Assembly (NCBI GenBank): GCA_028622995.1
Contig: JAJQJQ010000007.1
Span: 7,440,001 to 7,504,000, forward strand
Origin: Panagrolaimus kolymaensis
Lineage: Eukaryota; Nematoda; Chromadorea; Rhabditida; Panagrolaimidae
Length of the DNA stretch: 64,000 nucleotides
Reading direction: 5' to 3'
In this document: positions 44,529 through 55,900 of the stretch, one piece after another
Position numbering within the stretch: position 1 is the first letter of the stretch
Layout: each line of letters opens with the position of its first letter
The notes under the pieces: generated by a model
Seen by the model: only the letters and a program-made list of their open reading frames with translations
What the model was told of the DNA's origin: nothing
Database searches by the model: none
Program-made: the position numbers and the translations under genes

Positions 44529-46474
44529 CTATACATTGCATCGCTCAATTGTTTCGATTTGATTTTTTAACTTCATATGGTAAGGGTCAATTCTGTGCCA
44601 ATGTTCAAGTTTTCTTATTTTCTTTCGATTTTTATCAACATAAACATAAGTCCACCATCGACCATAATCACCATAATATTTTGTTTGAAATGTAACTTTA
44701 AATATTAAATAATCAAGGTCATTTGGAATTATGGTTTGAAATATTTGGGGCTCAAAGTTAGGATCAAGTGAATGAACGCTACAGTTATTCCGATTTCGAA
44801 TTAAGGCTGTATTTTCTCCAAAAATAACATTTCTAACAATTTCGGAATGCAATGGATCTTCAGAAGGCAAAGGAATTTCATCAAAACGACAAAGACAATA
44901 AACAGGTGAAATTCCAAGTGTATAACAATTCCTCTCAGAGGGTACTTCTTTAAAGAGACTTTGGCCATGAAGAGTTAAGTTTTCACGAATTTGGACTCCA
45001 AGTTTGGAAGCAATTTCAATTAAAGTTGCATAAATATCATATTGAGTTACTAATTTTTGTGTGTTTGCTTTTAAAGCAGAATTTAAAGCTTCGTCGTTTC
45101 TAAGTGCTTTTGGAAGAGAAATAAATAACATTGGATTATTATCTTCATAAGCCATAACATCTTCAAATCGATGATAACCAAACATAGAACCATGATCGGC
45201 CATAACAATTAAAAATGAATTATCCAACTAAAAGTTGGTTTAAGAATTATATTTAATGTGCTAAACTACCTCTTCCTTATGTTTAATCATAAAATCCATA
45301 AGTATATTATCTCCAGCAAATAAAGTGCCTGGATTATCATGCGAAAGTCGAGAACACCAATTCATAGAAAATTTTGGTTTCCGTTGTCCATAAGCCGAAA
45401 TAAATTGAGACCAATATTTTAATATATGATTTAGAGAAAAAGTGAAACATTTTTTCAACATACTGTCATATCCTTGAAAAGCAGGATATAACATATGCAT
45501 AGATTTGACATTTTCAGTAAAATCCTATATTGTTGAATAACTTTATCTTAACTTTAAAAAATATAATTATTTAAACTCACTCTTGTTGCAAAAATAGAAA
45601 ATACATCTTCATTAAGAAGGGAAGGAATTTCACTCCGTTCAAATATATTTCCAATATAATGTTTTTCATAAAATTGGCTATCAAAGAGAAGTTTAGCAAA
45701 ATGAGGGGTTATCATTGGATTTGGAGCATGTTTTCCCACAAATGCCGCATAACCATTTGGATTTGAATTAAAACCAACTTTATTAAAATAATGAAAATCA
45801 AATGCAGATAATTCATGAATTAAATAATTTATGGTTTTGGGTATAGCTCGAATTGCATGAGAACGTGAAACTGAATCCAAAACTAATATATGCACATTAA
45901 ACAAACTTTCATTATCGAAAGAATTTTCTTTGGATGGCACTGGTTGTTGGTGTGGCAAAAATTTAGGTTTAAGATTAACTTGAGGAGCCTTATAATATGT
46001 TTCTCCCAATTTTCCATTTGTAAAACATCGAACAATAAAAATTTCGCAATTTACTCTTTTTGACATTGGCATCCATTCTCCTGTATCATACTGCTTTCCA
46101 ATATTATGGTTTCGACATTTCCATTCACAACTTGTTCTAGGCTTTGCAACTGTTTTATTGAGAGTTATTAAATCATTTTCAATATAAATTAAATCAAGAT
46201 TATATCCATCACAATCGGGAGATTGTGAAATCATGTATTTTAATATTGTTGGATGCCATGGATTCGAAAGTTTTAATTTACATGAATAATTCGAAGCTGT
46301 TGTTTTTTTTCTGGCACTTTTAATGTTATTAATATTTTTTGAATTTATATCGTAAATATTGTAATATAAAATAATACAAAAAAACAATGCGGGCAAAAAT
46401 ACTTTGATTTTTGATTTCATCGTATGCTGCTTTCGTTGCGAATGAAATTTTTTTTTGCAAAGATTCAAAATCAC
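44529..46474 (-). CDS. DUF229 protein (alkaline-phosphatase/sulfatase-like fold), type II membrane
   Basis: Three exons: 46,474-45,581, 45,524-45,270 and about 45,229-44,529, all with clean GT...AG junctions. Signal-anchor VFLPALFFCIILYYNIY; then Cys-rich lumenal part with TSCEWKCRNHNIGKQYDTG. The core has NVHILVLDSVSRSHAIRAIP (the nucleophile-type Ser/Thr block), PNGYAAFVGKHAPNP, then FSMNWCSRLSHDNPG and LIVMADHGSMFGYHRFE (metal-binding Asp-His). C-terminal part includes NPMLFISLPKALR. The family is widespread in nematodes and insects and its substrate is not known. The frame is intact. Start may be the first or second Met (46,474 or 46,420); both precede the anchor. Confidence 0.85.
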
Positions 46475-47369
46475 ATTAAAAAAAAGAGACAGACATTTTT
46501 AAATCTTTTGTCTGGAGATTTTATTGTTTTTTAAAAACCACTAAATTTCATTATTGTCGCTTTGCTCAACAACAAAAAAATCAACCCATATTAAATCTAA
46601 AAAAGTCTTAATGGCTGCGCAACTAAAAAAACGTCGCAAAGAGAAAATCAAAGAGAGATAAAGAGAGAGGAGATGGAATGCTAGCTCAGTTAATTGTACC
46701 TAGAAAGCAACATGTCAGTGGGTCGAACCCCCATGTACCTTCTCACAACAAGTTCCCTTTTATTTTTTTGGTCGGTCGTTAAAAGATATTTACAGTTTTT
46801 ATCGATAATTTATGATATGATAAATTTTTCTATATTTCCATAATTAAAATCAGATTTTGGAGGTGATAAGGATAATAATGATACCAAGATCATTGCCATT
46901 TGGTAAGAATTTGGCGAACTTCCTAGTATATCGCATATATCAGTTTTAACTTGTATCGAAGATCAGAATATCTAGCAACTGTGAATTGTTTTCGAAACAA
47001 ATTGAAGATTTCCATTACCGATGTTGAACATCTTAACAAAAGGGTGTAAGTTATATGAAAAAAGCAAGAAGACCTTTGCATTTTCTTAAATACATTTGAT
47101 TAAAAACAAAAAAACTTAAATCTACAGCTATGGGGAAGTAATTTTTTTTTGTTTTTTGAAAACATAACTCATAATATGTATATAAAAAAAAACCACCCTC
47201 GAATTAGGCTCAAAAGTTAGAAGAAAACGAATTTTTCAACAACAAAACAAAAGAAATCTCCGAATTTTATGACCTTTTATTTTTTAAACAAAATCAAATA
47301 CACCAAAACACACTTTTTTCTCCCAAAGTTATCGAGAACTTTTTTTAGCAGTTTTTATTATTAAAAAAA
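46475..47369. other. Intergenic stretch between head-to-head genes, with tRNA-like patch
   Basis: Lies between the start of the DUF229 gene and the start of the hexosaminidase-like gene. Contains the tRNA-like patch at 46,670-46,745. No other feature. Confidence 0.4.
46670..46745 (+). ncRNA. tRNA-like sequence, probable tRNA pseudogene or SINE head
   Basis: Has a box-A-like tagctcagttaattg and a box-B-like gggtcgaacccc with ~45 nt between them, spaced as in a Pol III type 2 promoter. A T-stem gtggg/cccat with loop tcgaacc can form. The acceptor arms do not pair, so it is not a functional tRNA. Confidence 0.3.
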
Positions 47370-47925
47370 ATGCTTCGAATATTTAAAGAATATTTTATTC
47401 CAATCTTATTATTTATCTGTATAGTTTTCACAACTGTATCAAATAAATATTTATCATCCTTGTCAAACTTTACAAAATCTGCAAATTTTATTTTCACTAA
47501 TGTAGGTAAATTTTATTTTCGAAACATGAGTTTTGACTACCATATTAGAAAAAAAAATTTAGCGTACAATTCACATCGATTTAAAATGTGCCCCACCAAA
47601 ACTTGAATATTTTCGAGAATTAATTCCATTTATAAAAAAGCTTGGATTTGATTCAATTTTAATGGAATATGAAGATATGTTTCCATATTCTGGAAGATTA
47701 GAAATTTTACGAGCAAAAAATGCCTATTCCGAAGAAGCTATATCTGAAATTTTGAATTTAGCTTATGAGAATGAACTTGAAATTATTCCATTGATTCCCA
47801 CATTTGGACATATGGAATTTGTTTTAAAACATTCAGCATTTGATTATTTAAAAGAAAATGTTCAACGTTCACATACAATTTGTCCATCAGATTTAAATTC
47901 AATGTTGCTTATTCGGGATAAATAA
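47370..47925 (+). pseudogene. Hexosaminidase-D-like N-terminal fragment
   Basis: Exon 1 (47,370 to about 47,503) encodes a signal-anchor (YFIPILLFICIVFTTV). After a short intron (donor GTAGGT, acceptor near 47,560) the frame gives IHIDLKCAPPKLEYF, SILMEYEDMFPYSGRLEILR and IIPLIPTFGHMEFVLKHSAF. These are strong hallmarks of GH20-type hexosaminidase D. The conserved text stops at SMLLIRDK. The catalytic Asp-Glu and the remaining two thirds of the (beta/alpha)8 barrel are absent in the next ~300 bp, so it is a 3'-truncated copy or continues past a large intron I cannot see. Confidence 0.7.
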
Positions 47926-47929
47926 TTTT

Positions 47930-48228
47930 TAGATATTGGGATAAAATTTAAAATGGAAAAGATGTTATGATGTGAGTCGATAAGTAACGCTGTGCGGCCC
48001 GCAGGGACGCTTTTGTTTAATTTAAATTGTTTAAATGAATAAAGTATGCGATTGTATTAGACTCCGAAAAAGCGGGGTCCTCGCATGTAATTCTCTTAAC
48101 CGAAAATGCAAATAAGACACATTTGCTTTTTTTCAGATTAAAAAAGAAAGAAAACGACTGACTTTTTTACTTAAGGCAATATAGAGTGATAAAACTTTTT
48201 TTTTAAATTGCATTAAAATAACTTTCAA
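47930..48228. other. Unassigned sequence after the truncated hexosaminidase
   Basis: Contains tgcggcccgcagggacgctt near 47,993 and tccgaaaaagcggggtcctc near 48,063, both G/C-richer than surroundings. No gene. Confidence 0.4.
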
Positions 48229-49060
48229 TCAAAAAGCATCATTTAACAAAGTTTGATTTTTAATTAAATTTAATGCTTTATTTGTTGCCACGTCGATGAA
48301 TGGCTTTAATTTTCTTAATCCAAAAAGTGTAATATGTGCTTGGTCTCGAAATAATGGTAAATAGGTTTCATCATCCATGGTATCACAAAATCTTTCTTTA
48401 CAAAAAGCATCTCGATAATCAACCCAAAAACATTTGGAACAATTAAGTTTCTGGAAAAAGGCATCGAAAACTTTATTGTTTTCCTAAAAAAATTTTTATA
48501 ATAAAAATACTGAAAATAATCATCAAAGCAAAGTATTTTTTAAAATAAACTTACAGGTTTCTGAATTTTAATATCCATCGGAATTCCATAATGTCGTCTT
48601 CTTAAAAATTCTGGTGTTACTTTACTTCTAAAAACTAGAGTGTCTTTGTTAATAACTATCGACGAAGCATAATTTTTAACAAAATTAAAAGCTTCATTCC
48701 ATTTTTCAGTAGCTTCAGGATCGGAATTTATATATTCAGCTAATGAGGGATTATAGGTTTGAATTATATATAAAATATCAGGTTTATAATATGCTATAGC
48801 TTTTTTCATTATTTTTGTTCCTTCAATACATTGTTTATCTTTTGTATGAACGATTGGACTGGCATGAGGAAAGGAGCAACCGCTACCATAAATAAGTATC
48901 ACTCTTTTAAATTCGATTCTCGAAGTCAGAGCTTCAACAACATTTCTTGAAAAACTATTTCCTATTAAAATTACAGTTAAATTTGCATTTGGATTCGCCA
49001 AAATATCACAAGTAAAAAGATAAAAATATTTTGATGGAATCCGTATATGTTTATTTTCTT
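48229..49060 (-). pseudogene. SGNH domain of an acyltransferase-3/SGNH protein, 5' part missing
   Basis: Two exons. The first seen (about 49,060-48,552) reads YFYLFTCDILANPNANLTVI and LIGNSFSRNVVEAL (SGNH nucleophile block). Then YGSGCSFPHASPI and KPDILYIIQTYNP follow. The last exon (about 48,484-48,229) has FQKLNCSKCFWVDYRDAFC and PLFRDQAHITLFGLRKLKPF (D-x-x-H catalytic block) and ends LLNDAF. The acyltransferase helices that should precede it are missing: its frame stays open up to about 49,060, where Helitron B begins. A matching N-terminal piece on the same strand lies beyond the Helitron at 61,715-62,154. I treat it as a gene cut by element insertion or rearrangement. Confidence 0.7.
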
Positions 49061-49073
49061 GTCTATGGCAATT

Positions 49074-52000
49074 TTACCCACATCTGAAGAAGATGATCGC
49101 TTCCTTGACAGCATGGGTAATGATGTCCAAAACTTCCGTCGCCGGAACCCTGATTTTGTTGATGAGACTGCTCCAATGGAAGTTGATGCAGTGGAAGAAC
49201 AACATAATCCTCCAATTATTCCTGCCGTGCATCAGCCACGTCTTCCTCCCACTTCAGGTTCATACATGCAAGATTGGTTCAATCAAGAAATGGAACATCA
49301 AGCAAACCAACGTCAAGCTATTGAATCACAAAATGCTGATGAAGAATTTATTGAACCTCCTAGCTATCTTGGCTTAAATTTCAATTCACCTCATATGAAA
49401 CCATCCTTAAATATTCGTCAAAGCTTCAATGATATTCAAGTGACCAGTTTGATGGGAGCAATAGCAGGGAAGGCATCAGGTGGTTGTTGGAAAAGAATTG
49501 CAATTCTCGATTCCTTATATTTAAAGCATTTTATTCATGGTAATTATGCAGAGATCAAAAAATACTTGATGCTTTATATGAATGAACCAGAATTAATACT
49601 TTGCCCTATAAATATTATTGGAAATGATTGGATTTTATTGGTGATTAATGTTATCCAATCAAAAGCATTTATTTATGATCCTTCTCGAATTGCTGCTGGA
49701 ATGGATGATAACACTCCTGAAGAACGCCATGCATGTTCAACAGAGCTGTCGAATTTCGAATTTCGAATCGAATTTCGAACCGAATTTCGAATCGAATTTC
49801 GAAATTCGAAGCTTCGAACGAATCGAATTTCGAAAAATACGAATTTCGAATCGAACATTCGAAATTCGTTTCGAAGAAATTCGAATTCGAATCGAACATT
49901 CGAAATTCGATTCGAAGCTTTCGAATTTCGAATTTTTTCGAATCGGCGCCATTCCAATGGATTTGACTTTGGCGCAAGCTTTTTGGCGCCAAACTTTTTT
50001 GCTGCAAAAGCTCAACAGATTTGCAAAGTTTTTGTTTGACATTTGTTTAACAATTTTTCTTCTTCCTGTAAATTATGTCAGTTGCTAAAATTCACTTTGT
50101 AAAAGTTAATGGATTCTATGAATGCAAGTACTGTATTAAGAAGTATAAAGTAAACGCAACAGGAACAACATCAGGAAGGAAAGAACATATTGAAAAAAAG
50201 CATTCTGATAAACTAAACACTAGCATTACTGATGATAATGGTCCACCAGCAAAACAACAAAAACTTGACTTCTTTCCGCAATCAAATGGTAATAGAGATT
50301 TCGATCGATGCTTAACAAGATTTGTTTGTCAATATGGTATTCCATTTTCTGCAATTGAAGCTGAATCCTTCCGTGAATTAATGAAATTTTCCGGTCGAAA
50401 TATTAAGGTAATGCTTTTGTTTATTATGATTTCTCTAACTTTACTTTGATTTAGATACCTGATCGACGAGCTTTATCATCTGTACTTGTTCCACAATATG
50501 CTGCTGAAATACGATCTAATATTACTACCACGACTTCAAATAAGATTATTTCAATCAGTTTCGACGAGTATTCCAAAGGAACCAGAAGGTTTTTAAGGTA
50601 AGCGACTCTTTAAATACACTTGTTTACAACCTTATTTCTAGTGTAACATGTTCTTACATCGACAATTCATGGGTCTTGCGGTTTAGCCGACTATGTGTTA
50701 AAGCATTTAATGCTTCTGCAACTGGTGAGAAACTTGCTGAAAGTGTAACAGAAGTCTTGAATGAGTTGAAATGTAAATCCGTTATTGGTATTACTCGCGA
50801 TGGTGCGTCTAATGTAAAAAAGGCTTGTGATGATTTTTTGATGCTACCTAGGTATGTTTCTTTATGTAAAACATTTGCTACATTTATGTTTTTAGTATTC
50901 ACTGTTACGACCACGCACTAAGCTTATCTCTCAACCATGCTTTCAAAGAATATTATGAAGTTAAAGCTTTAATTACTAAAGTTAGAAAGCTTGTCGCTGG
51001 TTTTTCTAAGCAGCCTGGTGCAACAAGAATCCTCATCGATTGCGGTGCTAACGAGTCAATGAAAAGTGTAAGATTTTTGCCTTAATTAATATTTACATTT
51101 GTAACGTTTTCAGGAAAGCAACACTCGTTGGAATTGGTTTATGAGAGCAATAAAATGCGTGCTAAATAACAGAACTGCTCTTGAACAATTCGTAAATCAT
51201 ACTGAAGGGAAGAAATTATCACAAAGAAGGCTAATTTTGGAATTTGAAGACGAAGACTATGAAAACCTTGCAAAACTGCAGAAAGTCTTAATGTTTTACG
51301 ATGAGCAATTTCTTATGGTAATTTTTTATTTACTTCTCTAAATCTCTAAATATTATCGTTTTAGGCACAAAGTCGAGAAGCAACAGCATCATCAATTCCA
51401 TATTTTTGTTTTCAAGCTCAAAATGTTGCAAAAAAGAAATCTGCTTCACCAATGATTACAACTTTTTTGAAAACTTTTTCTTTTGATTTTGATAAACGTG
51501 TGGAAAGTTTTAAAACGAACGAAATCATTCGACTGGCTGCTTATCTTGATCCTCGATACTGTTATAGGTTAGTGTTTAGTATCAATCTTTATTTTTTTTA
51601 TACAACTATTTATAGGCCACAATTATTCACTGATGATGAATGGTCTAGCACTGAAGCATTACTTTTGAGTAAACATTCAAACCTGCAATCAAAAACTGAT
51701 GAAATCATCGCTGATTCTGAATCTTTGGATGCTGAAAGTGAAATAAGTGATAATGATGAACCGTTCAGTTGGTCTCAATTTGATGAAAAGAATGTTTCAA
51801 AGAAAAGTGGATTACGGGTTAGGCTTTGCTTCTAAACCATGTTTTATTCATTGTTTTAGGAAGAGATGAATGAATATGTAAAAGAAGCAAGAATTGATGT
51901 TCCAATGCCTAAGAAAAACACAACCAATATAGCATTAGCATTTTGGCAAAACAACGAGAAAAAATATCCTCTTCTTTCTTCTTTAGCAAAAGCCTATCTA

Positions 52001-52945
52001 TCATTAATGGCGTCAAGTTCAGAGCCTGAAAGAGTATTTTCCAATCTAACTCACTTCTTTCAAAATACACAAAGAAATTCTCTGGGTGATGATAAAGTAG
52101 AAGATGTAATGATGGTTCGTAATCAAATGATCGTCGAAAAAGCTGAAAGAAATTTAGTTCCTGTGCCAAAAAATGAAAATGAAATTGTGGTCTTCGAAAG
52201 TGAAAGTGAAACAGAAGATTTTTAATTATTATTAATTGTTGATTGTTTTTTTTTATAAATCTTTGTTGTCTTTTGTTTTGTTGTTTTTTTTTATATAATA
52301 AAGTATTTTCAAAATTTTTTTTTATTATTAATGACTTCACTTTTTCGAAGATTCGATTCGATTTTTCGAATCGAAGCTTCGAAATTCGATTCGAAAGTTT
52401 CGAATTTCGAATCGAAACTTCGAAATTCGATTCGAAGAAATTCGAATTCGAATCGAAGCTTCGAAAGTTCGATTCGAAGATTTTCGAACATTCGACAGCA
52501 CTGATGTTCAATCATCGTGAGAGATTTAAAAAGAGCCGGTATAATTGAAAAAGATGTTAATTATGTCAAAGCTAAACCCCATACCCATCCAATTCAAGTT
52601 GAACCATACAATTCCATTTTATTCATCCTTCTTATTGCTGAACATTTCGCTTTTCATGGAGAATCTAAAAAACTTGATGATATGGCACCAAATATGGAAC
52701 TTTGGCGTTATACATTTTTATTATCCGAATTATTCAGAATAAATGAACATAAACTTCCTGCAGAAAGGGTTGAAAACCTTCCAAAGTGGTTGCCAACTTG
52801 CTTTATGCGTCTTCAAGATCGTCCCGCTCCGATTTTTGATGAAACACCACCTGAACTTCCCATTGATACGATCTCATTGATCATGTTCGTATTGATCCCA
52901 CCGCTCAACCAGCCGTTCAACCACCAGTTATTCGAAGATCTGTAA
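49074..52945 (+). CDS. Ulp1/C48-like peptidase ORF of Helitron B, interrupted by hAT
   Basis: Two parts, 49,074-49,740 and 52,512-52,945, are separated by the hAT element. One copy of the target duplication belongs to the ORF. The frame continues across (HACS to IVRDLKRAG). The protein starts near MAILPTSEEDDRF; then come a disordered acidic/Pro region and a C48-like core: LILCPINIIGNDWILLVINV and QSKAFIYDPSR, typical of Ulp1-type peptidases before the catalytic His-x-Asp-x-Cys set. The position where Ulp1 proteins have His (HW) reads Asp (NDW), so activity is doubtful. The end is frameshifted relative to the following Rep ORF at about 52,868-52,885, so the two may once have been one polyprotein. 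Confidence 0.55.
49733..49740 (+). repeat. 8-bp target-site duplication, left (ATGTTCAA)
   Basis: ATGTTCAA here and at 52,504-52,511 directly flank the hAT ends. Eight bases is the typical hAT duplication length. Confidence 0.9.
49755..49935. repeat. TTCGAA-rich subterminal repeat array, left end of hAT
   Basis: Many overlapping copies of the palindrome ttcgaa, as aatttcgaatcgaatttcga-type strings. The matching right-end array is at 52,345-52,500. Likely binding sites for the transposase in the active element. Confidence 0.8.
50075..52225 (+). CDS. hAT transposase, multi-exon, appears intact
   Basis: About eight exons with short introns. N-terminal BED-type finger: YECKYC and later GRKEHIEKKH (C-x2-C...H-x4-H). 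Then QQKLDFFPQ and DRCLTRFVCQYGIPFSAIEA (the start of the hAT core). IISISFDEYSKGTRRFL and VIGITRDGASNVKKAC carry acidic residues expected of the RNase H-like fold. The C-terminal dimerisation block is present: NIALAFWQNNEKKYPLL and LMASSSEPERVFSNL. The last 120 residues match Dimer_Tnp_hAT. All exon joins I inspected keep frame; the stop is at 52,225. The start is the Met at 50,075, ~330 bp inside the left end. Confidence 0.85.
52345..52500. repeat. TTCGAA-rich subterminal repeat array, right end of hAT
   Basis: Mirror of the left array: tcgaatcgaagcttcgaaat-type strings up to the terminal cgacagcactg. Confidence 0.8.
52504..52511 (+). repeat. 8-bp target-site duplication, right (ATGTTCAA)
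   Basis: Second copy of ATGTTCAA, directly after the right end CAGCACTG of the hAT element. Confidence 0.9.
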
Positions 52946-52953
52946 GAATAACG

Positions 52954-55900
52954 ATGCAAAGAAATGGCACAGTTCAAACGGCTTATCTTAATTTTATGAC
53001 TAGAAAGATTAATTCTTGCCGTGGAAGTTCAACACCTCTGGGTTTAATAAGTGCAAAAATCAATCCAAGAGAACATTATCTTGGTGAAATGAAGGAACGC
53101 TGCCCACACAAACATTGCAAAGCTTTTTTATTTCCAAAAGAAGGTTCAAGCGCATGTTGTGGGAATGGCACCGTCAAACCAGTATACTTCCCGCCTATGC
53201 CTCATCGATGGATTCATCTCAGACAATTCCGAGAATATTGGGATGATCCACGAAGATATAACTCCTTAATGTGTATGGCATCTACTGTGACAAAAATTTC
53301 AAGAGATTTAGGCGCATTCAAAGTAAATGGCGAACTTTATCATAATGTCGGAGACGTAATTCCTAAAGATGGTGTAAACGCAGCATTTAACCAAAATTAT
53401 GTATTGGATGCTAATGAAGCTATTGGTAATCGACTTATTGATTCAAAACGCTTCAACTTCAAATGCAAGGATGTAAGGAAGCAAAAAGAACTAATTGGAC
53501 TTCTCGAGGCAATGCTCCGTGAATATCATCCTCTTGCAGATATGCTAAAAAATATGAAAGAACTGTTGGCAATTCAAGAACAAAAAGCGCATGAATTAGG
53601 TTTGGAAGTTCCGCGTTTCTTTTTGGTATGGGAAAATAGTTCAAACGCAAGAGATCATAGTAGAAATTTGGGCTTTCCTGCTAAAGAAGGCCAAATTTTT
53701 TCAATGTATCGCTCAGTTGAAGGAGTACCTCCACCAAAAGGCATCATGTTTGGTATTGAAAAACATGGGAGTAATAAAATTATTAAACTTGCCCATTATG
53801 ATTCTCATCAACATGCTGCAGCTTATCCTTTGATATTTATCTTTGGTCAAGAGGGTTGGACAACGGGCATCAAAAAACTTGATCCAAATTTTCCAGATGG
53901 TCAACCTATTAATGTTTCACATGTTGTCAATATGGTTTCTCAAGAAGTTATTAATGCTATGGCTGATGCATTGCAAAGTAATGACCCTTCACAAGTTACC
54001 AATATGATTTCTCAAGAAGTTATTAATGCTATGGATGATGCATTGCTAACTGATCCGGATGATGATGAACCCGTTGAACCTGAAGAAAATGATGATGAAT
54101 TTGAAATTAATTCAGATGATGACGAACCCGAAAATGTTGATGATTCTCAACCTCCTAAAAAGAATGAAAACGTTTCTATGAATGCATTTAATTCATCTTA
54201 TCTTTTTGATCGAACCGATGAACAGAAAAATACTTTCAATTTTGTTACAGGTCAAAAAGAATTGAGCCAAATTTTTATCATCGATTGTCATTTAAATGTT
54301 GTGAGACAAAGATTGGATGTTAGAGAAAGAATTCAAGAAGATAATGCTCATCGCTATGATCAATGCAAGAATTTGAGAGACGCTTTGCAAGCGCGAATTG
54401 ATCGAACCGAAGAACTCCGCGGATGTAAATTAGGGAAAACTTTTTTCCTTAATAAAACATTCCGCGGAGGACGGCGGTATATGCAAGAAAGGTTCAAGGA
54501 CAACATTGCTCTTTGCAACCGCTTCGGTATGCCATCACTCTTCGTAACTTTTACGGGCAATCCGTATTGGAAGGAGATTGTGGAAAATCTTCGCCCAGGA
54601 GAATCATGGATTCATCGACCGGACTTAATTTGCAGAGTTTTTAATCTTAAAGCTAAAGCCTTCCTCCATGAAGTTCTGAAAACAAACGTCCTTGGAAAAG
54701 TTAAAGCATTTTCTGTTTCACTTGAACATCAAAAGAGAGGCATGCCACATTTGCACATGTTGTTGATCATGGAAGAAGGATACAAATATGAAACTGCAGA
54801 AAAAATTGATAATTTAATTGTTGCAACTTTACCTCCTACACCCACTGCAACTAATCCATATGAAAGAGATGATGAACAACGTTATTGTGATTATGTGAAA
54901 AAATATATGGTTCATGATCCAGTTCGATGTAATTCGGCATGTGGTATTGGAAAACGTCCAAGAATTTGTGGCAAGGATTATCCTAAGCCATTTCTTGAAG
55001 AAACTGTTATGCGCTCAGATGGATATGCTCAATTAAAACGACCAGATGATGGACGGGAAGAAGCTTTTACCGCTGCTGGCAAACGACGAAATATTGCAAT
55101 TTCCAATCAATATGTGGTGCCACACAACAGATATCTTCTTCTTCGATTTAACTGCCACATAAATGTTGAAATGTGTGGAGGAGTTAAATGCATTAAATAT
55201 ATCTACAAGTATATTTATAAAGGTCATGATACTGCTTTCATCTCAGTTCAACGAGCAAATGCCAGTGGTGAAAATGGAGTTGTTGATTACAATGAAATTG
55301 TACAATTTCGAGAAATGCGTGTTACAGGTGCATGCGAAGCTGTTGAAGGACTCCTAAAAATGTTCGTCACGAAACAATCCCATCCAGTGCAAGAATTAGA
55401 ACTTCATCTCAAAGGAGACCATACTCTCGCATTTCATCCTGAAGATAATGAAACACAACTTCGCTCATTGATTGTTAATGATGGAACTGTTGATGGGCTA
55501 AAAGCCGTATCAAGATTAACTGCATTCTTTAAATTAGTGAAGCTAGAACTTGCTGAACTTGCTAAAAATCCTAATATTTATGGAGATGATCTTTCAACCC
55601 GATCAATGAATTTATGTTACCACCAAGTATGTGAACACTACACATGGCGTCCAAAGAAGAAAGTTTGGATTCGTAGAAAAACTAAACAATTTTCACTTGG
55701 TCGCTTACGCACAGTATACCCTTCTAATGTTGAACTTTATTGTTTACGAGAACTTCTTAAAGTCGTAAAAGGACCGACATGCTATGATGATGTTAAAACC
55801 TATCAAGATGAAACAACAAATCAAAGAATTGTTTGTAATACTTTCCATGAAGCCGCAGTCGCAAGACATCTTTATGTTGATGATCGGTTATGTTATGATA

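Larger units (their letters stand above)
49741..52503 (+). mobile_element. hAT transposon, complete, 2,763 bp
   Basis: Terminal inverted repeats start CAGAGCTGTCGAAT (left) and, on the other strand, CAGTGCTGTCGAAT (right). An 8-bp duplication ATGTTCAA flanks it. Both subterminal regions (49,755-49,935 and 52,345-52,500) are dense in ttcgaa units. One multi-exon transposase gene lies inside on the plus strand. The short ends and precise duplication suggest a fairly recent insertion. Confidence 0.9.

Noticed and set aside
49669..50042. Several overlapping open frames on both strands over the left hAT end
   Set aside because: They come from the palindromic ttcgaa array, which has no stops in several frames on both strands.
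52243..52548. Open frames across the right hAT end on both strands
   Set aside because: Same cause as at the left end: the ttcgaa array.
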